30,774 bases of DNA from Anaerolinea sp. (GTDB lineage: Bacteria; Chloroflexota; Anaerolineae; Anaerolineales; Anaerolineaceae), in contig JARKOV010000167.1 of NCBI GenBank assembly GCA_029975965.1, forward strand, positions 1 to 30,774. Reading direction: 5' to 3'. Positions within the stretch are counted from its first letter, which is position 1, and the number at the start of each line of letters is the position of its first letter. Positions 30,749 to 30,774 of the stretch are shown in pieces. A model generated the notes under the pieces. It was not told the origin of the DNA, ran no database searches, and worked only from the letters and a program-made list of their open reading frames with translations. The position numbers and the translations under genes were made by a program.

Positions 30749-30774
30749 TAATGGTTGGGTGATCATCAACCGTT

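Overview
This looks like a chromosomal segment from a GC-rich, respiring member of the Chloroflexota, probably Anaerolineae-like. The reasons are an A2-type caa3 oxidase operon with a CtaA-CtaB fusion, a MoeA protein with a C-terminal periplasmic-binding-like domain, NarL-type two-component signalling, flotillin/NfeD, and a secreted subtilase ending in YLPAVRR. The taxonomic call is an inference from gene content. I see no tRNA, rRNA, CRISPR array, insertion sequence or prophage.

Layout. 1-2571 (+): the 3' end of a GH1 glycosidase, then an NfeD/YqiJ-like protein and a flotillin. 2801-3490 (+): a cytidylate-kinase-like protein with its own promoter and leader hairpin. 3548-11327 (-): an eight-gene oxidase operon read as ctaC, ctaD, ctaF, ctaE, SCO, a cupredoxin-like membrane protein, SURF1 and a ctaA-ctaB fusion. 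It holds the catalytic subunits, copper delivery and heme A synthesis together. 11618-15703 (-): a tightly coupled sensor kinase, response regulator and secreted subtilisin-like protease. 15787-17003: a cytochrome c lipoprotein diverging from a cysteine-free Rrf2 regulator, with palindromic sites between them. 17093-22696 (-): proline dehydrogenase, UbiA-like prenyltransferase, two MoeA proteins and a PrxQ/Bcp peroxiredoxin. 22957-26424 (+): a polar amino acid ABC transporter followed by a PurM/HypE-like protein. 26518-28043 (-): a small DUF360/YvlD-type membrane protein and a GNAT acetyltransferase. 28227-30680 (+): clpC.

The most unusual observations follow. (1) A degenerate response-regulator receiver domain is open in frame with cytochrome oxidase subunit II and has no stop between them, while a good internal Shine-Dalgarno and ATG could also start subunit II alone. 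(2) The oxidase operon encodes a membrane-anchored cupredoxin-like protein that keeps the His, Cys and Met ligand positions but has Gln in place of the second His. (3) A kinase with a four-cysteine GAF region is cotranscribed with a regulator and a secreted protease. (4) Three first-in-unit genes lack a Shine-Dalgarno and have a -10-like hexamer 6-7 nt before the start codon, which suggests leaderless mRNAs.

All functions are assigned by reading motifs in the sequence. No database search was run.
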